In this document: piece by piece, positions 16,004-25,963 of the stretch
Position numbering within the stretch: position 1 is the stretch's first letter
Layout of the letters: each line of letters begins with the position of its first letter
Source: an uncultured Dysgonomonas sp.
GTDB lineage: Bacteria; Bacteroidota; Bacteroidia; Bacteroidales; Dysgonomonadaceae
Length of the DNA stretch: 64,000 nucleotides
Assembly (NCBI RefSeq): GCF_900079725.1
Contig: NZ_LT599032.1
Span: 4,274,054 to 4,338,053, forward strand
Direction: 5' to 3'
Notes under the pieces: model-generated
Told to the model about the DNA's origin: nothing
Seen by the model: the letters and a program-made list of their open reading frames with translations, nothing else
Database searches by the model: none
Translations under genes and position numbers: made by a program

Positions 16004-17425
16004 ATGAAACGAAGATTATTTAAATATATAACTATATTACTGTTCGCTTCGCTGGCTCTCCCCACTGCCGCAATAGCACAAGATTCACTGGCTACAGGTG
16101 TAGATTCTTTACAAGCCATAACTACTACTGTGGTAGAAGAAGTAGTGGCTCCGGTAGAAGCCCCGGCGACATTAGACTCGGGCAATACCGCATGGATAAT
16201 AGTAGCAACCGTACTGGTTATGATGATGACTGTGCCGGGTCTGGCTCTGTTTTACGGAGGGCTGGTACGTCAGAAGAACGTATTGAGTATTATCATGCAA
16301 TGTCTCTTTATAACAGGCGTTATCAGTATATTATGGATAGCATTCGGATACAGTTGGGTATTCGGTACAAGTTTTATGGAGTCTGATAGCGCCTTAGGGG
16401 CAATAATCGGAGGATGGGACAAAGTATTCCTGTGCAGCCTTACGCTCGACACCCTTACAGCCGGAAATATTCCTGAAATATTATTTGCAATGTTTCAGTG
16501 TATGTTTGCAGTAATTACCCCTGCGCTTATCATTGGAGCATTCGCCGAGAGAATCAAATTTTCGGGATATGTTGTATTCATCATCCTTTGGTCTATCATA
16601 GTATACAACCCTATGGCACACTGGGTATGGGGAGGCGGATGGCTTCAGGAAATGGGTGCCATTGACTTTGCCGGAGGTACAGTCGTACACATCAATGCTG
16701 GTATCTCAGCCTTGGTTATGGCTCTCATGCTGGGACGTCGCAAAGGATACAGAACAATAGGTCATCCATTTACTCCTCACAATATACCATTCGTTTTCAT
16801 CGGTACAGCATTACTATGGTTAGGATGGTTCGGATTCAATGCCGGTAGCGGACTCGCTGCTGACGGACTCGCCGCAAATGCTTTCCTTGTAACTCATCTT
16901 GCAACCTGTGTGGCTGCAGTGGTATGGATGGCTCTGGAATGGTTCTTGTACAAAAAACCTACTATTGTAGGGTTCTGTACAGGGGCAGTAGCCGGACTTG
17001 TAGCAATAACTCCGGCAGCAGGAACAGCTGATGTATTAGGGGCATTCGCCATAGGTGGCATCTCTGCACTTGTGTGCTTCTTCATGGTTGCTTATGTGAA
17101 ACCAAAACTGAAATATGACGACTCTCTGGATGCATTCGGTGTACACGGTGTAGGCGGTATTGTTGGATCAATTCTTACAGGTGTATTTGCCACACAGGCA
17201 ATTACCGGGGCAGAGGGTGTACAGGGCGCTTTATATGGCGACTGGAACCAACTCTGGATACAGGTAATCGCTACCGGAGCATCAGTTGTTTACAGTGCAG
17301 TACTTACATTCATCCTGTTCTTCATTGTTAATAAAACAATCGGACTTAGAGTATCTAAAGAAGAAGAAGCTGTGGGGCTGGATATCTCCCAACATGGAGA
17401 ATTCGCGTACAGTGAAGACGAATAA
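16004..17425 (+). CDS. amt: Ammonium transporter (Amt family)
   Basis: The 473-residue protein has a signal peptide (1-25), an Ala/Val/Thr-rich extracytoplasmic stretch (26-60) and eleven membrane spans. The family signature DFAGGTVVHINAGISALVMAL carries the first pore His, and the FGVHGVGGIVGSI segment the second. GLALFYGGLVRQKN is also present. Amt channels conduct ammonium inward and are blocked by P-II under nitrogen sufficiency, matching the upstream P-II gene. The C-terminal tail ends EEEAVGLDISQHGEFAYSEDE, the usual P-II-contacting region. A hairpin terminator follows 40 bases after the stop. Confidence 0.95.
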   Translation: MKRRLFKYITILLFASLALPTAAIAQDSLATGVDSLQAITTTVVEEVVAPVEAPATLDSGNTAWIIVATVLVMMMTVPGLALFYGGLVRQKNVLSIIMQCLFITGVISILWIAFGYSWVFGTSFMESDSALGAIIGGWDKVFLCSLTLDTLTAGNIPEILFAMFQCMFAVITPALIIGAFAERIKFSGYVVFIILWSIIVYNPMAHWVWGGGWLQEMGAIDFAGGTVVHINAGISALVMALMLGRRKGYRTIGHPFTPHNIPFVFIGTALLWLGWFGFNAGSGLAADGLAANAFLVTHLATCVAAVVWMALEWFLYKKPTIVGFCTGAVAGLVAITPAAGTADVLGAFAIGGISALVCFFMVAYVKPKLKYDDSLDAFGVHGVGGIVGSILTGVFATQAITGAEGVQGALYGDWNQLWIQVIATGASVVYSAVLTFILFFIVNKTIGLRVSKEEEAVGLDISQHGEFAYSEDE

Positions 17426-17464
17426 AAATAATCGAGATTACATTATACTATAAAAACACGACGA

Positions 17465-17510
17465 GAAAAGCGGGATATAGATTCTTATCTATTCCCGCTT
17501 TTCATTTTTA
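17465..17510. terminator. Bidirectional terminator between amt and the VOC gene
   Basis: GAAAAGCGGGATATAG and CTATTCCCGCTTTTC (17465-17503) form a long stem with one bulge. The plus strand continues with ATTTTTA. It lies between convergent genes and may serve both. Confidence 0.8.
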
Positions 17511-17527
17511 CATCTTATAATCTGCAA

Positions 17528-17971
17528 CTAATTTTCGAACTTCTTCATATCATCCAACAAATCCTGATCCCATCTATCTAAAGGCAGGCTTGCATATAAT
17601 TCTATCAAATTGCCCTCTGTGTCTCTCAAGTGTACGGTACGACAACCCCAGCCTGTCATATCGGTCGGTTCGTTAATAAACTTCACACCACGCGACAAAA
17701 GCTCTTTGTAAGTTTTATCCACATCATCTACTTCAAGAATTATGGCAATCTTCTCCCTGCTATTTTCCGGTAACAATAGGTTTGTATTACCTACAGCCGG
17801 AGCCATGAGGTCGGAAGGAAAAATGGAGAGACCTTCACTATCGCTTACTTTAAAGCTGGCATACTGTCCGCCTATTTCTCCCCATGTTACTTCCAGTCCC
17901 AGCTTCTCGGAATAAAACCTGAAGCACTCGTCAAAATCTTTTACTAATAGTCTGATACCATTTAGTTTCAT
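17528..17971 (-). CDS. VOC (glyoxalase/bleomycin-resistance) superfamily protein
   Basis: The 147-residue protein has one pair of beta-alpha-beta-beta-beta modules: MKLNGIRLLVKDFDECFRFYSEKLGLEVTWGE, then VDDVDKTYKELLSRGVKFINEPTDMTGWGCRTVHLRDTEGNLIELYA. The last motif supplies the metal-ligand Glu common in this superfamily. The substrate cannot be deduced. An upstream GTG (18013) is ruled out because a TATTTTTG -7 element lies at 18001-18008, inside that extension. An ATG at 17980 (MKTMKLN) is an equal alternative. It is a single gene converging on amt. Confidence 0.8.
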   Translation of the reverse strand: MKLNGIRLLVKDFDECFRFYSEKLGLEVTWGEIGGQYASFKVSDSEGLSIFPSDLMAPAVGNTNLLLPENSREKIAIILEVDDVDKTYKELLSRGVKFINEPTDMTGWGCRTVHLRDTEGNLIELYASLPLDRWDQDLLDDMKKFEN

Positions 17972-18000
17972 AGTTTTCATTTTATAGTTAGTAGTATATA

Positions 18001-18008
18001 CAAAAATA
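18001..18008 (-). promoter_or_regulatory. -7 element for the VOC gene
   Basis: The minus strand reads TATTTTTG (TAnnTTTG), about 30 bases upstream of the chosen ATG, and this decides against the longer GTG start. Confidence 0.55.
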
Positions 18009-18075
18009 GTCACAAGCTACAGTTGTTTTTGTGTAAAAAAGCGACATTCGTAGATTTCTAAAGATAGGAAATAAA

Positions 18076-18105
18076 AAACGAAGACCCCTTATCGGATCTT
18101 CGTTT
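18076..18105 (-). terminator. Terminator of the YegP-like gene
   Basis: AAACGAAGACCCC...CGGATCTTCGTTT forms a stem with a TTAT loop. On the minus strand it is followed by a T-rich run (TTTTATTTCC), 23 bases beyond the stop codon. Confidence 0.75.
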
Positions 18106-18127
18106 ACATATAATAAGTATCTAACTT

Positions 18128-18466
18128 TTATTTTTCCACCGTCAGGTCTACCACCTCTGCGTCAGGAGCGTTTTTCTTAACTGAAGCGATACCATTATCG
18201 CGACTGGCTACGGTTTCATACATTTCACTTGTGCCGATAATCTGTCCGTTTGTTGCTTTCAGATTAAAATATGGCTTACCGTTCTTTGCCTCCAGCTTGT
18301 CAAATCGGGCGTCTACCTGACTGTTTTTCTTTACAGATTCAATCCCGTTTTTACAGTTTTCTTTAGTTGTATAGCCTTCGCTTGTAAGTATTACTTGTCC
18401 GTTACCTGCCTTAAGATCAAATTGGTATTCACCGCTTTTTCTCTTCTTGATTTCAAATTTACCCAT
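18128..18466 (-). CDS. YegP family protein (two DUF1508 repeats)
   Basis: The 112-residue protein consists of two tandem DUF1508 units: GKFEIKKRKSGEYQFDLKAGNGQVILTSEGYTTKENCKNGIESVKKNS and RFDKLEAKNGKPYFNLKATNGQIIGTSEMYETVASRDNGIASVKKNA, in which the FxLKAxNGQxIxTSExY pattern repeats. The family is small, probably cytosolic and of unknown function. The start is placed at the ATG giving MGKFEIKK. A longer upstream frame (to 18577) adds 37 residues unlike the family. It is monocistronic, with its own terminator. Confidence 0.88.
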   Translation of the reverse strand: MGKFEIKKRKSGEYQFDLKAGNGQVILTSEGYTTKENCKNGIESVKKNSQVDARFDKLEAKNGKPYFNLKATNGQIIGTSEMYETVASRDNGIASVKKNAPDAEVVDLTVEK

Positions 18467-18600
18467 TTTGTTTTGTTTTAAAAGTTTATATTTAGGATAA
18501 CGCAAGTTTACAACAAAAAGTTCAGTTTTCGTATTTTTTTTACACAATATACCATCCTGCACACCTATAATCCCCAAAAACTCATTAACAAAAAAAATAA

Positions 18601-18625
18601 GCCTCGCAAAACATATTTGCGAGGC
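18601..18625 (-). terminator. Terminator of the prfA-pyrF operon
   Basis: GCCTCGCAAA-ACATA-TTTGCGAGGC is a near-perfect stem. The minus strand continues with TTATTTTTTTT. It lies 24 bases after the pyrF stop. Confidence 0.88.
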
Positions 18626-18648
18626 TTTATATTTTCAGATAAACTTTA

Positions 18649-19473
18649 TCAGAGAATTTTCTCTAAATAACCGGCCATCTCTGCTTGTACTTTCTTAGCC
18701 TCCGCTGTTGCAGCAAAAGCAAATTCGCGTGTATTATCAGCATAGATAATCGCACGTGATGAGTTAACCAATAGTCCGCATTGCGAATTCATCCCATATT
18801 TCACTACTTCGGCCAGACTACCCCCCTGAGCACCGACTCCGGGTACTAAAAGAAAATGATCAGGCACAATCTTCCGGATATCGGCAAACATTTCACCTTG
18901 CGTAGCTCCTACCACATACATCAGTTGTTCATCGGTAGCCCACTCCTGGGATTTCTTCAATACTTTCTCAAATAAGCGTTCCCCTGCTTTATCTTCCGTT
19001 AACTGGAAGTCTGCAGAACCCTTATTAGAGGTTAGAGCCAATAGGATAACCCATTTCTTCGGATATTTCACAAATGGTTTCACACTGTCTTCTCCCATAT
19101 AAGGCGCTACTGTTACGGCACTTGCTTTCAGGTGTTCGAATGCCGATACGGCATACATTTCAGATGTATTACCTATATCACCCCGCTTGGCATCTAGTAT
19201 GATAAACTGATCGGGATACTTGATCCGTATATATTCTATTGTTTTCTCCAGAGCAATCATACCTTTTACTCCAAGGCTTTCATAAAAAGCAGTATTAGGT
19301 TTATAGGCCACACAATATTTGGCTGTGGCATCTATAATCGCCTTGTTAAAAGCATATATAGGATCTTCTTCTTCCAAAAGATGAGAAGGTATCTTTTTTA
19401 TGTCAGTATCCAGTCCTACACACAGAAAGGATTTTTTCTTTTTAATATTTTCAAATAATTCTTGCTTTGTCAT
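18649..19473 (-). CDS. pyrF: Orotidine 5'-phosphate decarboxylase
   Basis: The 274-residue protein is of the longer (type 2) PyrF class. [10 protein letters not shown] (15-24) is followed by the catalytic cluster [16 protein letters not shown], with Asp94, Lys96 and Asp99, then [13 protein letters not shown] and [10 protein letters not shown]. It decarboxylates OMP to UMP, the last step of de novo pyrimidine synthesis. The start overlaps the prfA stop by 4 nt, showing translational coupling. The prfA-pyrF pair ends at a strong hairpin. Confidence 0.95.
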   Translation of the reverse strand: MTKQELFENIKKKKSFLCVGLDTDIKKIPSHLLEEEDPIYAFNKAIIDATAKYCVAYKPNTAFYESLGVKGMIALEKTIEYIRIKYPDQFIILDAKRGDIGNTSEMYAVSAFEHLKASAVTVAPYMGEDSVKPFVKYPKKWVILLALTSNKGSADFQLTEDKAGERLFEKVLKKSQEWATDEQLMYVVGATQGEMFADIRKIVPDHFLLVPGVGAQGGSLAEVVKYGMNSQCGLLVNSSRAIIYADNTREFAFAATAEAKKVQAEMAGYLEKIL

Positions 19474-20555
19474 AGTTCACTCTCTTTTAATCTTTCAGTA
19501 TTCTCTGCTATAATCAACTGGTCTATTATTTGTTGTATTTCACCATCCATCACACCCGACAAGTTATAGAGCGTGAGATTGATACGGTGATCGGTCACTC
19601 TTCCCTGCGGATAGTTGTAAGTCCTGATTTTGGCAGACCGGTCACCCGTAGATACCATTGTCTTGCGTTTCGATGCTATTTCGGCCTGATACTTGGACAA
19701 TTCTATATCATACAGTTTTGTCCTCAACATCTGCATTGCCAATTCTCTATTTGCTAACTGGGAACGGGCCTGCTGACAGACAACAACCAATCCTGAAGGC
19801 TTATGTGTCAGCTGTACTTTTGTTTCCACTTTATTTACATTCTGACCTCCAGCCCCGCTCGATCTGGCTGTTTGCATCTCTATATCGGCCGGATTTATTT
19901 CCACGTCTACTTCCTCTGCCTCGGGTAGTACGGCAACGGTAGCAGCTGATGTATGCACTCGCCCTTGTGTCTCAGTAGCGGGTACACGCTGTACGCGATG
20001 TACGCCTGATTCGTATTTCAATATTCCGTAAACACCTTCACCTGTAACAGTGAATATTACTTCTTTATATCCGCCCGAAGTACCTTCTGTAAGGCTGGTT
20101 ATTTCTGTTCTCCACCCTTTGAGTTCACAGTATTTGATATACATACGGTAAAGATCACCTGCAAAAATAGCAGCTTCGTCTCCACCTGTACCTCCACGTA
20201 TTTCTACAATCGCATTTTTGCTATCTTCGGGATCGGCAGGGACTAACAGGAGTTTTATTTCCTCCTCCAGTTCCGGTAAACGTACATTAGCCGTATCGAG
20301 CTCTTCTCTGGCCATTTCCCGCAGTTCAGCATCATTTTCTGAGTCGAGGATATTTTTTGCTTCTTCTACAGTAGTCAGCAACTGTTTATACTCGTTACGG
20401 GCTATACTTATTTTCTCCAAATCACGATATTCTTTATTCAACTTGACATATCGCTTCATATCAGCAATAACTGAGGGATCGGTTATAAGCTTGCCTATTT
20501 CTTCGAAGCGCATAACCAAAGTATCAAGTTTTTCCAATAAAGATAGCTGACTCAT
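19470..20555 (-). CDS. prfA: Peptide chain release factor 1
   Basis: The 361-residue protein has the N-terminal helical domain (1-100), the domain 2 segment [23 protein letters not shown] containing the PxT-type motif (PAT) that reads UAA/UAG, and [18 protein letters not shown] with the GGQ that triggers peptidyl-tRNA hydrolysis (Gln methylated by PrmC). PAT identifies RF1 rather than RF2. There is no programmed frameshift, as expected for RF1. It is first in the prfA-pyrF operon, with a -7 element upstream. Confidence 0.96.
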   Translation of the reverse strand: MSQLSLLEKLDTLVMRFEEIGKLITDPSVIADMKRYVKLNKEYRDLEKISIARNEYKQLLTTVEEAKNILDSENDAELREMAREELDTANVRLPELEEEIKLLLVPADPEDSKNAIVEIRGGTGGDEAAIFAGDLYRMYIKYCELKGWRTEITSLTEGTSGGYKEVIFTVTGEGVYGILKYESGVHRVQRVPATETQGRVHTSAATVAVLPEAEEVDVEINPADIEMQTARSSGAGGQNVNKVETKVQLTHKPSGLVVVCQQARSQLANRELAMQMLRTKLYDIELSKYQAEIASKRKTMVSTGDRSAKIRTYNYPQGRVTDHRINLTLYNLSGVMDGEIQQIIDQLIIAENTERLKESEL

Positions 20556-20588
20556 AGTAATTTATTTCTTTTCCTTTAAATTCGGGGA

Positions 20589-20596
20589 CAAAGGTA
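20589..20596 (-). promoter_or_regulatory. -7 element for prfA-pyrF
   Basis: The minus strand reads TACCTTTG (TAnnTTTG), 33 bases upstream of the prfA ATG. No clear -33 TTTG was found. Confidence 0.55.
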
Positions 20597-20682
20597 AAAA
20601 TAAGTTGTAAGTTATGAAATTATATAATATAAGTATTTTCAACAACTCTATAATAATTAAATGTTAAGTTGGTCGTATAAAA

Positions 20683-20715
20683 AACAGAAAGTCCGCGAAA
20701 TCACCTTCGCAGACT
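20683..20715 (-). terminator. Rho-independent terminator
   Basis: The stem AGTCTGCGAA / TTTCGCGGACT with one mismatch (minus strand) is followed by TTCTGTTTTTT. It ends either the candidate ncRNA or the uvrA transcript. Confidence 0.75.
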
Positions 20716-21041
20716 TCCCAACCTTAACACAAACTTTACAAAACTACACAATAGAGCTGATTGCAGCCTGATATTTGGTTCATTCGTAATTTCAGGAACC
20801 AACTCTGTGTTCGATTATATCTTTTTAAGATAAAGATAACGTGTGCCTAGATAGTAACATGTCATCAATTCTTCTTATTTTATTTCTTTTCTGACAAAAA
20901 CAGATATTGGAAACTATAGGTTGGATGTGATATTCTCCCGTTCAAAGTAGTAAGTGAAGTCTATTTATTGACATGAGGAAGCCCTCATTTTTCTTTACAT
21001 TTCTACCTTCAAATGTTATAGTTGCCGTTTCTCTATTATCA
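20683..21041 (-). ncRNA. Candidate non-coding RNA between uvrA and prfA
   Basis: The 560-base gap has no ORF of note but has transcription signals facing the same way. On the minus strand, TATCTTTG (21047-21054) is preceded 18 bases upstream by ATTG. A GC-containing hairpin (20690-20715, GTCTGCGA...TCGCGGAC on the minus strand) followed by CTGTTTTTT lies about 340 nt downstream. Inside is a perfect stem ATGAGG-GCTT-CCTCAT (20973-20988) and a possible GGTTC/GAACC stem. It does not contain tmRNA, RNase P or SRP RNA signatures I know. The alternative is a long 3' untranslated tail of uvrA. Confidence 0.45.
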
Positions 21042-21046
21042 CCCGA

Positions 21047-21076
21047 CAAAGATAGTAAATTTTACACATTGGCAAT
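21047..21076 (-). promoter_or_regulatory. Promoter of the candidate ncRNA
   Basis: The minus strand has ATTG (21073-21076), 18 bases, then TATCTTTG (21047-21054), one base short of the usual 19-21 spacing. It lies 66 bases beyond the uvrA stop, so it cannot serve uvrA. Confidence 0.5.
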
Positions 21077-21119
21077 AGATAATATCTATTTTTTTGAAAA
21101 AATTATCTTTTCTCATAAA

Positions 21120-23954
21120 TTAACTTAACTCATCTCTTAGATATTCAGCCGTAAAGCTATTTTTCTCTTTAATGACCTCTTCCGGTTTTCCCACAGCAAC
21201 AACTGTACCTCCTCCGATTCCCCCATCAGGCCCCATATCTATAATATAATCGGCACTTTTTATAATATCCTGATTATGTTCTATTACAATGATTGTATTG
21301 CCTCTGTCTACCAGTTTATTTAATACACCGAGCAATACTCTGATGTCTTCGAAATGAAGTCCTGTTGTAGGTTCATCCAATATATATATAGTATTCCCTG
21401 TATCTATTCTGGCCAGTTCGGATGCCAGTTTTATACGCTGCGATTCTCCACCCGATAATGTAGTGGAAGGCTGACCGAGTTTGAGATATCCCAGACCTAC
21501 CTCTTGCAACACTTTCACTTTATGCAATATAATAGGGACATTTTCGAAAAACTCAACAGCCATATTGATTGTCATATCCAGTACATCAGCAATAGACTTA
21601 CCTTTAAAGCGGACTTCCAACGTTTCTCTATTGTAGCGTTTTCCGTGACATTCTTCGCATTGCACATAAACATCAGGAAGGAAATTCATACCGATAGTCT
21701 TATAGCCGTTTCCTCCACAGACTTCACACCGCCCGCCTTTTACATTAAATGAAAATCGTCCGGGTTTATATCCTCTGATTTTCGACTCCGGAAGTCCTAC
21801 AAAAAGATTACGGATATCGGAAAATACACCAGTATAGGTCGCAGGATTGGAACGCGGTGTACGGCCGATAGGCGATTGGTCTACACTGATAACTTTATCC
21901 ACATTGTCGATTCCGTCTAATGTCTTATATGGCAATGGATCGGTTAAAGACTTGTATAGGTGCTGGCTCAATATCGGTTGCAGCGTTCCGTTTATAAGAC
22001 TCGACTTGCCGCTACCCGATACTCCCGTCACACAAATGAATGTATTGAGGGGGAATGTAACTGATACATCTTTCAGATTGTGCCCGGTCGCACCTTTTAT
22101 TGTTATTTTCTTACCGTTACCTTTTCGCCTTTTCTTCGGTATCTCTATTTTGAGCCTACCATTCAGGTAATCGGCAGTCATTGTGCTTGCACTAAGCATT
22201 TCTTTCGGTGTTCCCGCAAACACGACCTTACCTCCGCGACGCCCTGCATAGGGACCAAGATCGACCACATAATCGGCATCGAGCATAATATCTTTATCGT
22301 GCTCTACTACAATGACCGAATTGCCCGAATCACGTAATTTCTTCAACGAATCTATGAGCCTGTTGTTATCCCGCTGATGCAAACCGATACTGGGTTCATC
22401 GAGTATATAAAGAACATTCACCAGTTGGGAACCTATCTGTGTGGCAAGCCTGATTCGTTGACTCTCGCCACCGGACAGCGTTACCGAGGCCCTGTTGAGT
22501 GAAAGGTAATTCAGTCCCACATCGAGTAGGAATGAAAGACGGGATACAATTTCCTTTTTAATCTCTTGAGCGATCACCTGCTGACGCTCCGAGATATGCA
22601 CATCCATATCCTGTATCCACTCATATAGCCGTTGGATATCCATTTCTGCCAGTTCGGCTATATTCTTTTCATTTATCTTGTAGTGAAGTGCTTCTTTATT
22701 CAGGCGTTGACCGTTGCAATCTGGACAAACATCGGTTTTAATGAACTGCTCCGCCCATTTCTGCGCCGAGGCCGAAGAATCACTATCTTGTTGCATCTCT
22801 ATATATTTGGCTACACCCTCAAATGCCACTACATAATTCGATGTTCCCAACGATTCGTTTTTAATCTGCAAACGCTCATCGGTACCGAACATGATATCAT
22901 CCATCGCTTCTTGTGGTATATCCTTTATCGGGGTTTTGATAGAGACGCCATGCTTTTCGCAGATGGCTTCTATTTGCCAGAAGAACAGTGAATTCTTATA
23001 TTTTCCAAGCGGGGCTATACCACCGGCATAAATACTAAGTTGGGGTTTGGGTACGATTTTACCCATATCTATCTGGTTAACTATGCCCAGTCCTTTACAG
23101 CGGGGACATGCTCCGTGCGGTGAATTGAACGAAAATGTATGTGGGGCAGGCTCGCTATACGACAGGCCTGTAGTAGGGCACATCAACTGACGACTGAAAT
23201 GGCGTACGTCCCCGGTTTCCACATCCTGAATCATTATAAGTCCGTCTCCCTGTTTCATCGCCGTGCGCAAACTGGCTTTCAGGTTGTCTGCAAATTTATT
23301 GGATACCTGCAGTTTATCTATCAGGACTTCGATACTGTGCATTTTGTACCTGTCGACACGCATGCCGGGAAGTATTTCCCGTATCACACCATCGACACGC
23401 ACTGTAAGGTAACCTTTCTTACTGATTTGCTCGAACAACTCTTTATAATGTCCTTTACGGTTACGGACTACAGGGGCAAGCAGGTATATCCTTTTCCCGA
23501 TATAGCGCTCCATGATGAGTTCCAAGATCTGCTCTTCTGTATATTTTACCATTTTCTCCCCGGTAAGATAGGAATAAGCATCTCCCGCACGCGCATACAG
23601 CAAGCGGAGAAAGTCATATATCTCGGTGGTTGTACCTACCGTAGAACGGGGGTTTCGGTTAGTTGTTTTTTGTTCGATAGAGATAACCGGACTAAGCCCT
23701 GTTATCTTATCCACATCGGGACGCTCCATACCACCCAGAAAGTTACGGACATAGGCCGAAAATGTTTCAATATATCGTCTTTGTCCTTCGGCAAAGATAG
23801 TATCGAATGCCAATGACGACTTTCCGCTACCACTAAGGCCTGTGATGACCACAAGCGAATCGCGGGGTATTTCTACGTCTATATTTTTGAGATTGTGAAC
23901 GCGTGCTCCATACACGCTTATCGTTTCTTTTGCTTCCTGTGTATTTGTTTCCAT
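21120..23954 (-). CDS. uvrA: UvrABC excinuclease subunit A
   Basis: The 944-residue protein has the double ABC ATPase structure of UvrA. There is a Walker A ([15 protein letters not shown]) near the N-terminus and another ([15 protein letters not shown]) in the second half, and two LSGGESQRI signatures. CxxC pairs form zinc modules ([16 protein letters not shown] and CEVCGG...CEECHG). It scans DNA for damage and loads UvrB in nucleotide excision repair. The start is placed at the ATG giving [10 protein letters not shown]; a GTG nine codons further upstream would abut the preceding gene. It is second in an operon with the lytic transglycosylase, with 27 bases between them. Confidence 0.97.
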   Translation of the reverse strand: METNTQEAKETISVYGARVHNLKNIDVEIPRDSLVVITGLSGSGKSSLAFDTIFAEGQRRYIETFSAYVRNFLGGMERPDVDKITGLSPVISIEQKTTNRNPRSTVGTTTEIYDFLRLLYARAGDAYSYLTGEKMVKYTEEQILELIMERYIGKRIYLLAPVVRNRKGHYKELFEQISKKGYLTVRVDGVIREILPGMRVDRYKMHSIEVLIDKLQVSNKFADNLKASLRTAMKQGDGLIMIQDVETGDVRHFSRQLMCPTTGLSYSEPAPHTFSFNSPHGACPRCKGLGIVNQIDMGKIVPKPQLSIYAGGIAPLGKYKNSLFFWQIEAICEKHGVSIKTPIKDIPQEAMDDIMFGTDERLQIKNESLGTSNYVVAFEGVAKYIEMQQDSDSSASAQKWAEQFIKTDVCPDCNGQRLNKEALHYKINEKNIAELAEMDIQRLYEWIQDMDVHISERQQVIAQEIKKEIVSRLSFLLDVGLNYLSLNRASVTLSGGESQRIRLATQIGSQLVNVLYILDEPSIGLHQRDNNRLIDSLKKLRDSGNSVIVVEHDKDIMLDADYVVDLGPYAGRRGGKVVFAGTPKEMLSASTMTADYLNGRLKIEIPKKRRKGNGKKITIKGATGHNLKDVSVTFPLNTFICVTGVSGSGKSSLINGTLQPILSQHLYKSLTDPLPYKTLDGIDNVDKVISVDQSPIGRTPRSNPATYTGVFSDIRNLFVGLPESKIRGYKPGRFSFNVKGGRCEVCGGNGYKTIGMNFLPDVYVQCEECHGKRYNRETLEVRFKGKSIADVLDMTINMAVEFFENVPIILHKVKVLQEVGLGYLKLGQPSTTLSGGESQRIKLASELARIDTGNTIYILDEPTTGLHFEDIRVLLGVLNKLVDRGNTIIVIEHNQDIIKSADYIIDMGPDGGIGGGTVVAVGKPEEVIKEKNSFTAEYLRDELS

Positions 23955-23981
23955 TAAATAAAAATGTTCTTTACTAAACAC

Positions 23982-24962
23982 TTATCTGTCTCTGTAAATC
24001 CAGGCCTTATCGTGTACTTTTATATTCTCACCCTTTTTGTAATAGAGCGATTCCTGTGTAGGTAAAAGAATTGTATATGAACTACGACTTTTGGAAGTAA
24101 TAGTTAGTTTTCTATCTCTGAGCCATGAATTGAAATCTTTCAACTGAGCATAAGTAAGTCCTTTTTCTTTGGCAAAGCTCGCCAAATCGGGGATAGACTG
24201 TGTCACTTCTACTTTTGTAAACTCGATAGGTTTGTATAAGTCGTTTTCGGTAAGGACAAACCCGTATTTGGACGGATCTTCGAATATTTGCTTAATTGCC
24301 AGCATACGGTAATAATAGCGGGTAGTTTCGTTTACCAACCATAGGTCGAGACTATCTTCGGCCTGCTGCTTATCCAGTTCGGTACTTATCCGCCCTTGTC
24401 CTGCATTATAGGATAAAGCGACGCTCGCCCAACTTCCATATTTGGCATAAGCCTCTTTGAAGTAACGGCATGCAGCTTCTGTCGATTTCTCTATCGAATA
24501 TCGTTCGTCCACTTCCGACGACACTTCCAATCCGTAGCTGGGTGCAGTTTTAGGCATAAATTGCCACAATCCGGCCGCTCCGGCCGACGAAACCGCACGG
24601 TGGTCGAGACTACTTTCTATTACGGCGAGATATTTAAAATCTTCAGGAATACCATTTTCCTTCAATATAGGTTCTATAATGGGGAAATAGCGGTTGGCTT
24701 TCTTTATCAGGAGTAAAGTTGTAGAATGTAGATAAGTAAACCCGTTTATCTCACGGTCGTAACGTTCATGCAGATCATACCTGTCCAGAATGAGCTCTTC
24801 TCCGGCAAACTCTACCTTATGGGGAACTTCCACGGACTTAGTCATCGACAGTACATAGGGTACTTTCGATTGTACTTCTTCGCCACTATTATTGGAAAGT
24901 AAAAAAAATGCCAGAAAGCACAAAATGAGGACGGAAAGGGAATATATTATATATTTTTTCAT
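23982..24962 (-). CDS. Membrane-anchored lytic transglycosylase (MltD-like, no LysM)
   Basis: The 326-residue protein has an N-terminal membrane anchor or signal (residues 3-23). The SLT domain (about 95-225) has the catalytic Glu116 in AVIESSLDHRAVSSAGAAGLWQFMP, and YGLEV, SYNAGQGRI and a YYYRMLAIKQI helix follow. MltD-type enzymes cleave the MurNAc-GlcNAc bond with formation of 1,6-anhydroMurNAc. E. coli MltD carries LysM repeats at the C-terminus. Here the region after 250 (VTQSIPDLASFAKEKGLTYAQLKDFNSWLRDRKLTI) looks like one diverged LysM. It acts in the periplasm, with uvrA downstream. Confidence 0.88.
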   Translation of the reverse strand: MKKYIIYSLSVLILCFLAFFLLSNNSGEEVQSKVPYVLSMTKSVEVPHKVEFAGEELILDRYDLHERYDREINGFTYLHSTTLLLIKKANRYFPIIEPILKENGIPEDFKYLAVIESSLDHRAVSSAGAAGLWQFMPKTAPSYGLEVSSEVDERYSIEKSTEAACRYFKEAYAKYGSWASVALSYNAGQGRISTELDKQQAEDSLDLWLVNETTRYYYRMLAIKQIFEDPSKYGFVLTENDLYKPIEFTKVEVTQSIPDLASFAKEKGLTYAQLKDFNSWLRDRKLTITSKSRSSYTILLPTQESLYYKKGENIKVHDKAWIYRDR

Positions 24963-25090
24963 CGGAGAAAACTAAGGTCGCAGACCTTTTTGTTAATATT
25001 TTATGTATAAAATATTCAATCAGTAAGAGCTAAACAATATTTCATTAAATACAGTCAGGCCCCTATTCTTTTTGAATAGATAATAACTAT

Positions 25091-25098
25091 CAAAGGTA
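25091..25098 (-). promoter_or_regulatory. -7 element for the lytic transglycosylase-uvrA operon
   Basis: The minus strand reads TACCTTTG, about 130 bases upstream of the ATG. A small CTATTC/GAATAG hairpin (25063-25079) lies at or just after the presumed transcription start. Confidence 0.5.
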
Positions 25099-25138
25099 CG
25101 ATTTTATTTTCAGAAATGAAATTACATATATAGCCCTA

Positions 25139-25957
25139 TTATGCGGGTCCCTGCCACACAATGCAGTCCTGATAAGAGTTTTGAATATCAGATTGCTCTT
25201 CCTTAAAAATTCCAAAAACAGAAGAGCCCGAACCTGTCATGGATGCATACAATGCCCCTTTCTTATATAAATCCTCTTTCAAACCTCCAATTACAGGATA
25301 TTTGACAAATACACTTTTTTCAAAATCATTTACCATCAACCCTTTCCAGTCTGAAACAGGCTGTTTTATGATTTCCTTCAATGATATATGAGGCTGTTTC
25401 GGCTTTACTTCGGCAAAGGCATCCTTGGTAGGCACATGAATATCCGGCTTAATCAGTACCATAAAGTATCCTTTGAGAGATAAATTGATATCTTCAAATA
25501 CTTCTCCTATCCCACTTGCAAATACGGGCCGGTTGTAGATAAAAAAAGGACAGTCGGCTCCCAGTTGTACCGCTAATGCAGCCAGTTCCTCGTCGGAAAT
25601 ATTCAGTCCGCAAGTGCTGTTTATAAGTTTCAGCATGAAAGAGGCGTCTGCCGACCCCCCTCCAAGTCCTGCGCCAAAAGGTATCTTTTTTAAAAGGTGT
25701 ACCTCAACCGGGGGAAACTTAAACTGCGTCCGCATCAGCCTCAAGGCCTTCATTACCAAATTGTCTTCAGCAATAGAGTCCACTTTTATTCCGGCTTCAA
25801 TAAAGGTGTCGGAAGGTTGCTCTTCACAGATTATTATCTCCAGAGCGTCTTTTATACCAATGGGGTAAAAGATGGTTTCCAGATTGTGATATCCATCTGC
25901 CCGCTTAGATACAATATTCAGACCTAAATTTATTTTTGCGTTGGGGAAACAAATCAT
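25139..25957 (-). CDS. ispE: 4-diphosphocytidyl-2-C-methyl-D-erythritol kinase
   Basis: The 272-residue GHMP kinase has the substrate-binding AKINLGLNIVSKRADGYHNLETIF at the N-terminus, the ATP-binding PFGAGLGGGSADASFML (93-109), ADCPFFI and the C-terminal MTGSGSSVFGIF. It phosphorylates CDP-ME in the MEP pathway to isoprenoids in the cytosol. Length and motifs are typical. No other isoprenoid genes are adjacent. The 110-base gap upstream is A+T-rich with repeated GAATTAA heptamers and gives no clear promoter. Confidence 0.94.
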   Translation of the reverse strand: MICFPNAKINLGLNIVSKRADGYHNLETIFYPIGIKDALEIIICEEQPSDTFIEAGIKVDSIAEDNLVMKALRLMRTQFKFPPVEVHLLKKIPFGAGLGGGSADASFMLKLINSTCGLNISDEELAALAVQLGADCPFFIYNRPVFASGIGEVFEDINLSLKGYFMVLIKPDIHVPTKDAFAEVKPKQPHISLKEIIKQPVSDWKGLMVNDFEKSVFVKYPVIGGLKEDLYKKGALYASMTGSGSSVFGIFKEEQSDIQNSYQDCIVWQGPA

Positions 25958-25963
25958 GTTTTT

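Noticed and set aside
20556-21119. tmRNA, RNase P or SRP RNA in the uvrA-prfA gap
   Set aside because: None of the conserved blocks of these RNAs, including a T-loop-like GGTTCGAATCC, is present on either strand.
23139-23816. 225-codon plus-strand frame inside uvrA
   Set aside because: It is antisense to conserved UvrA coding sequence, with no motifs or start signals of its own.
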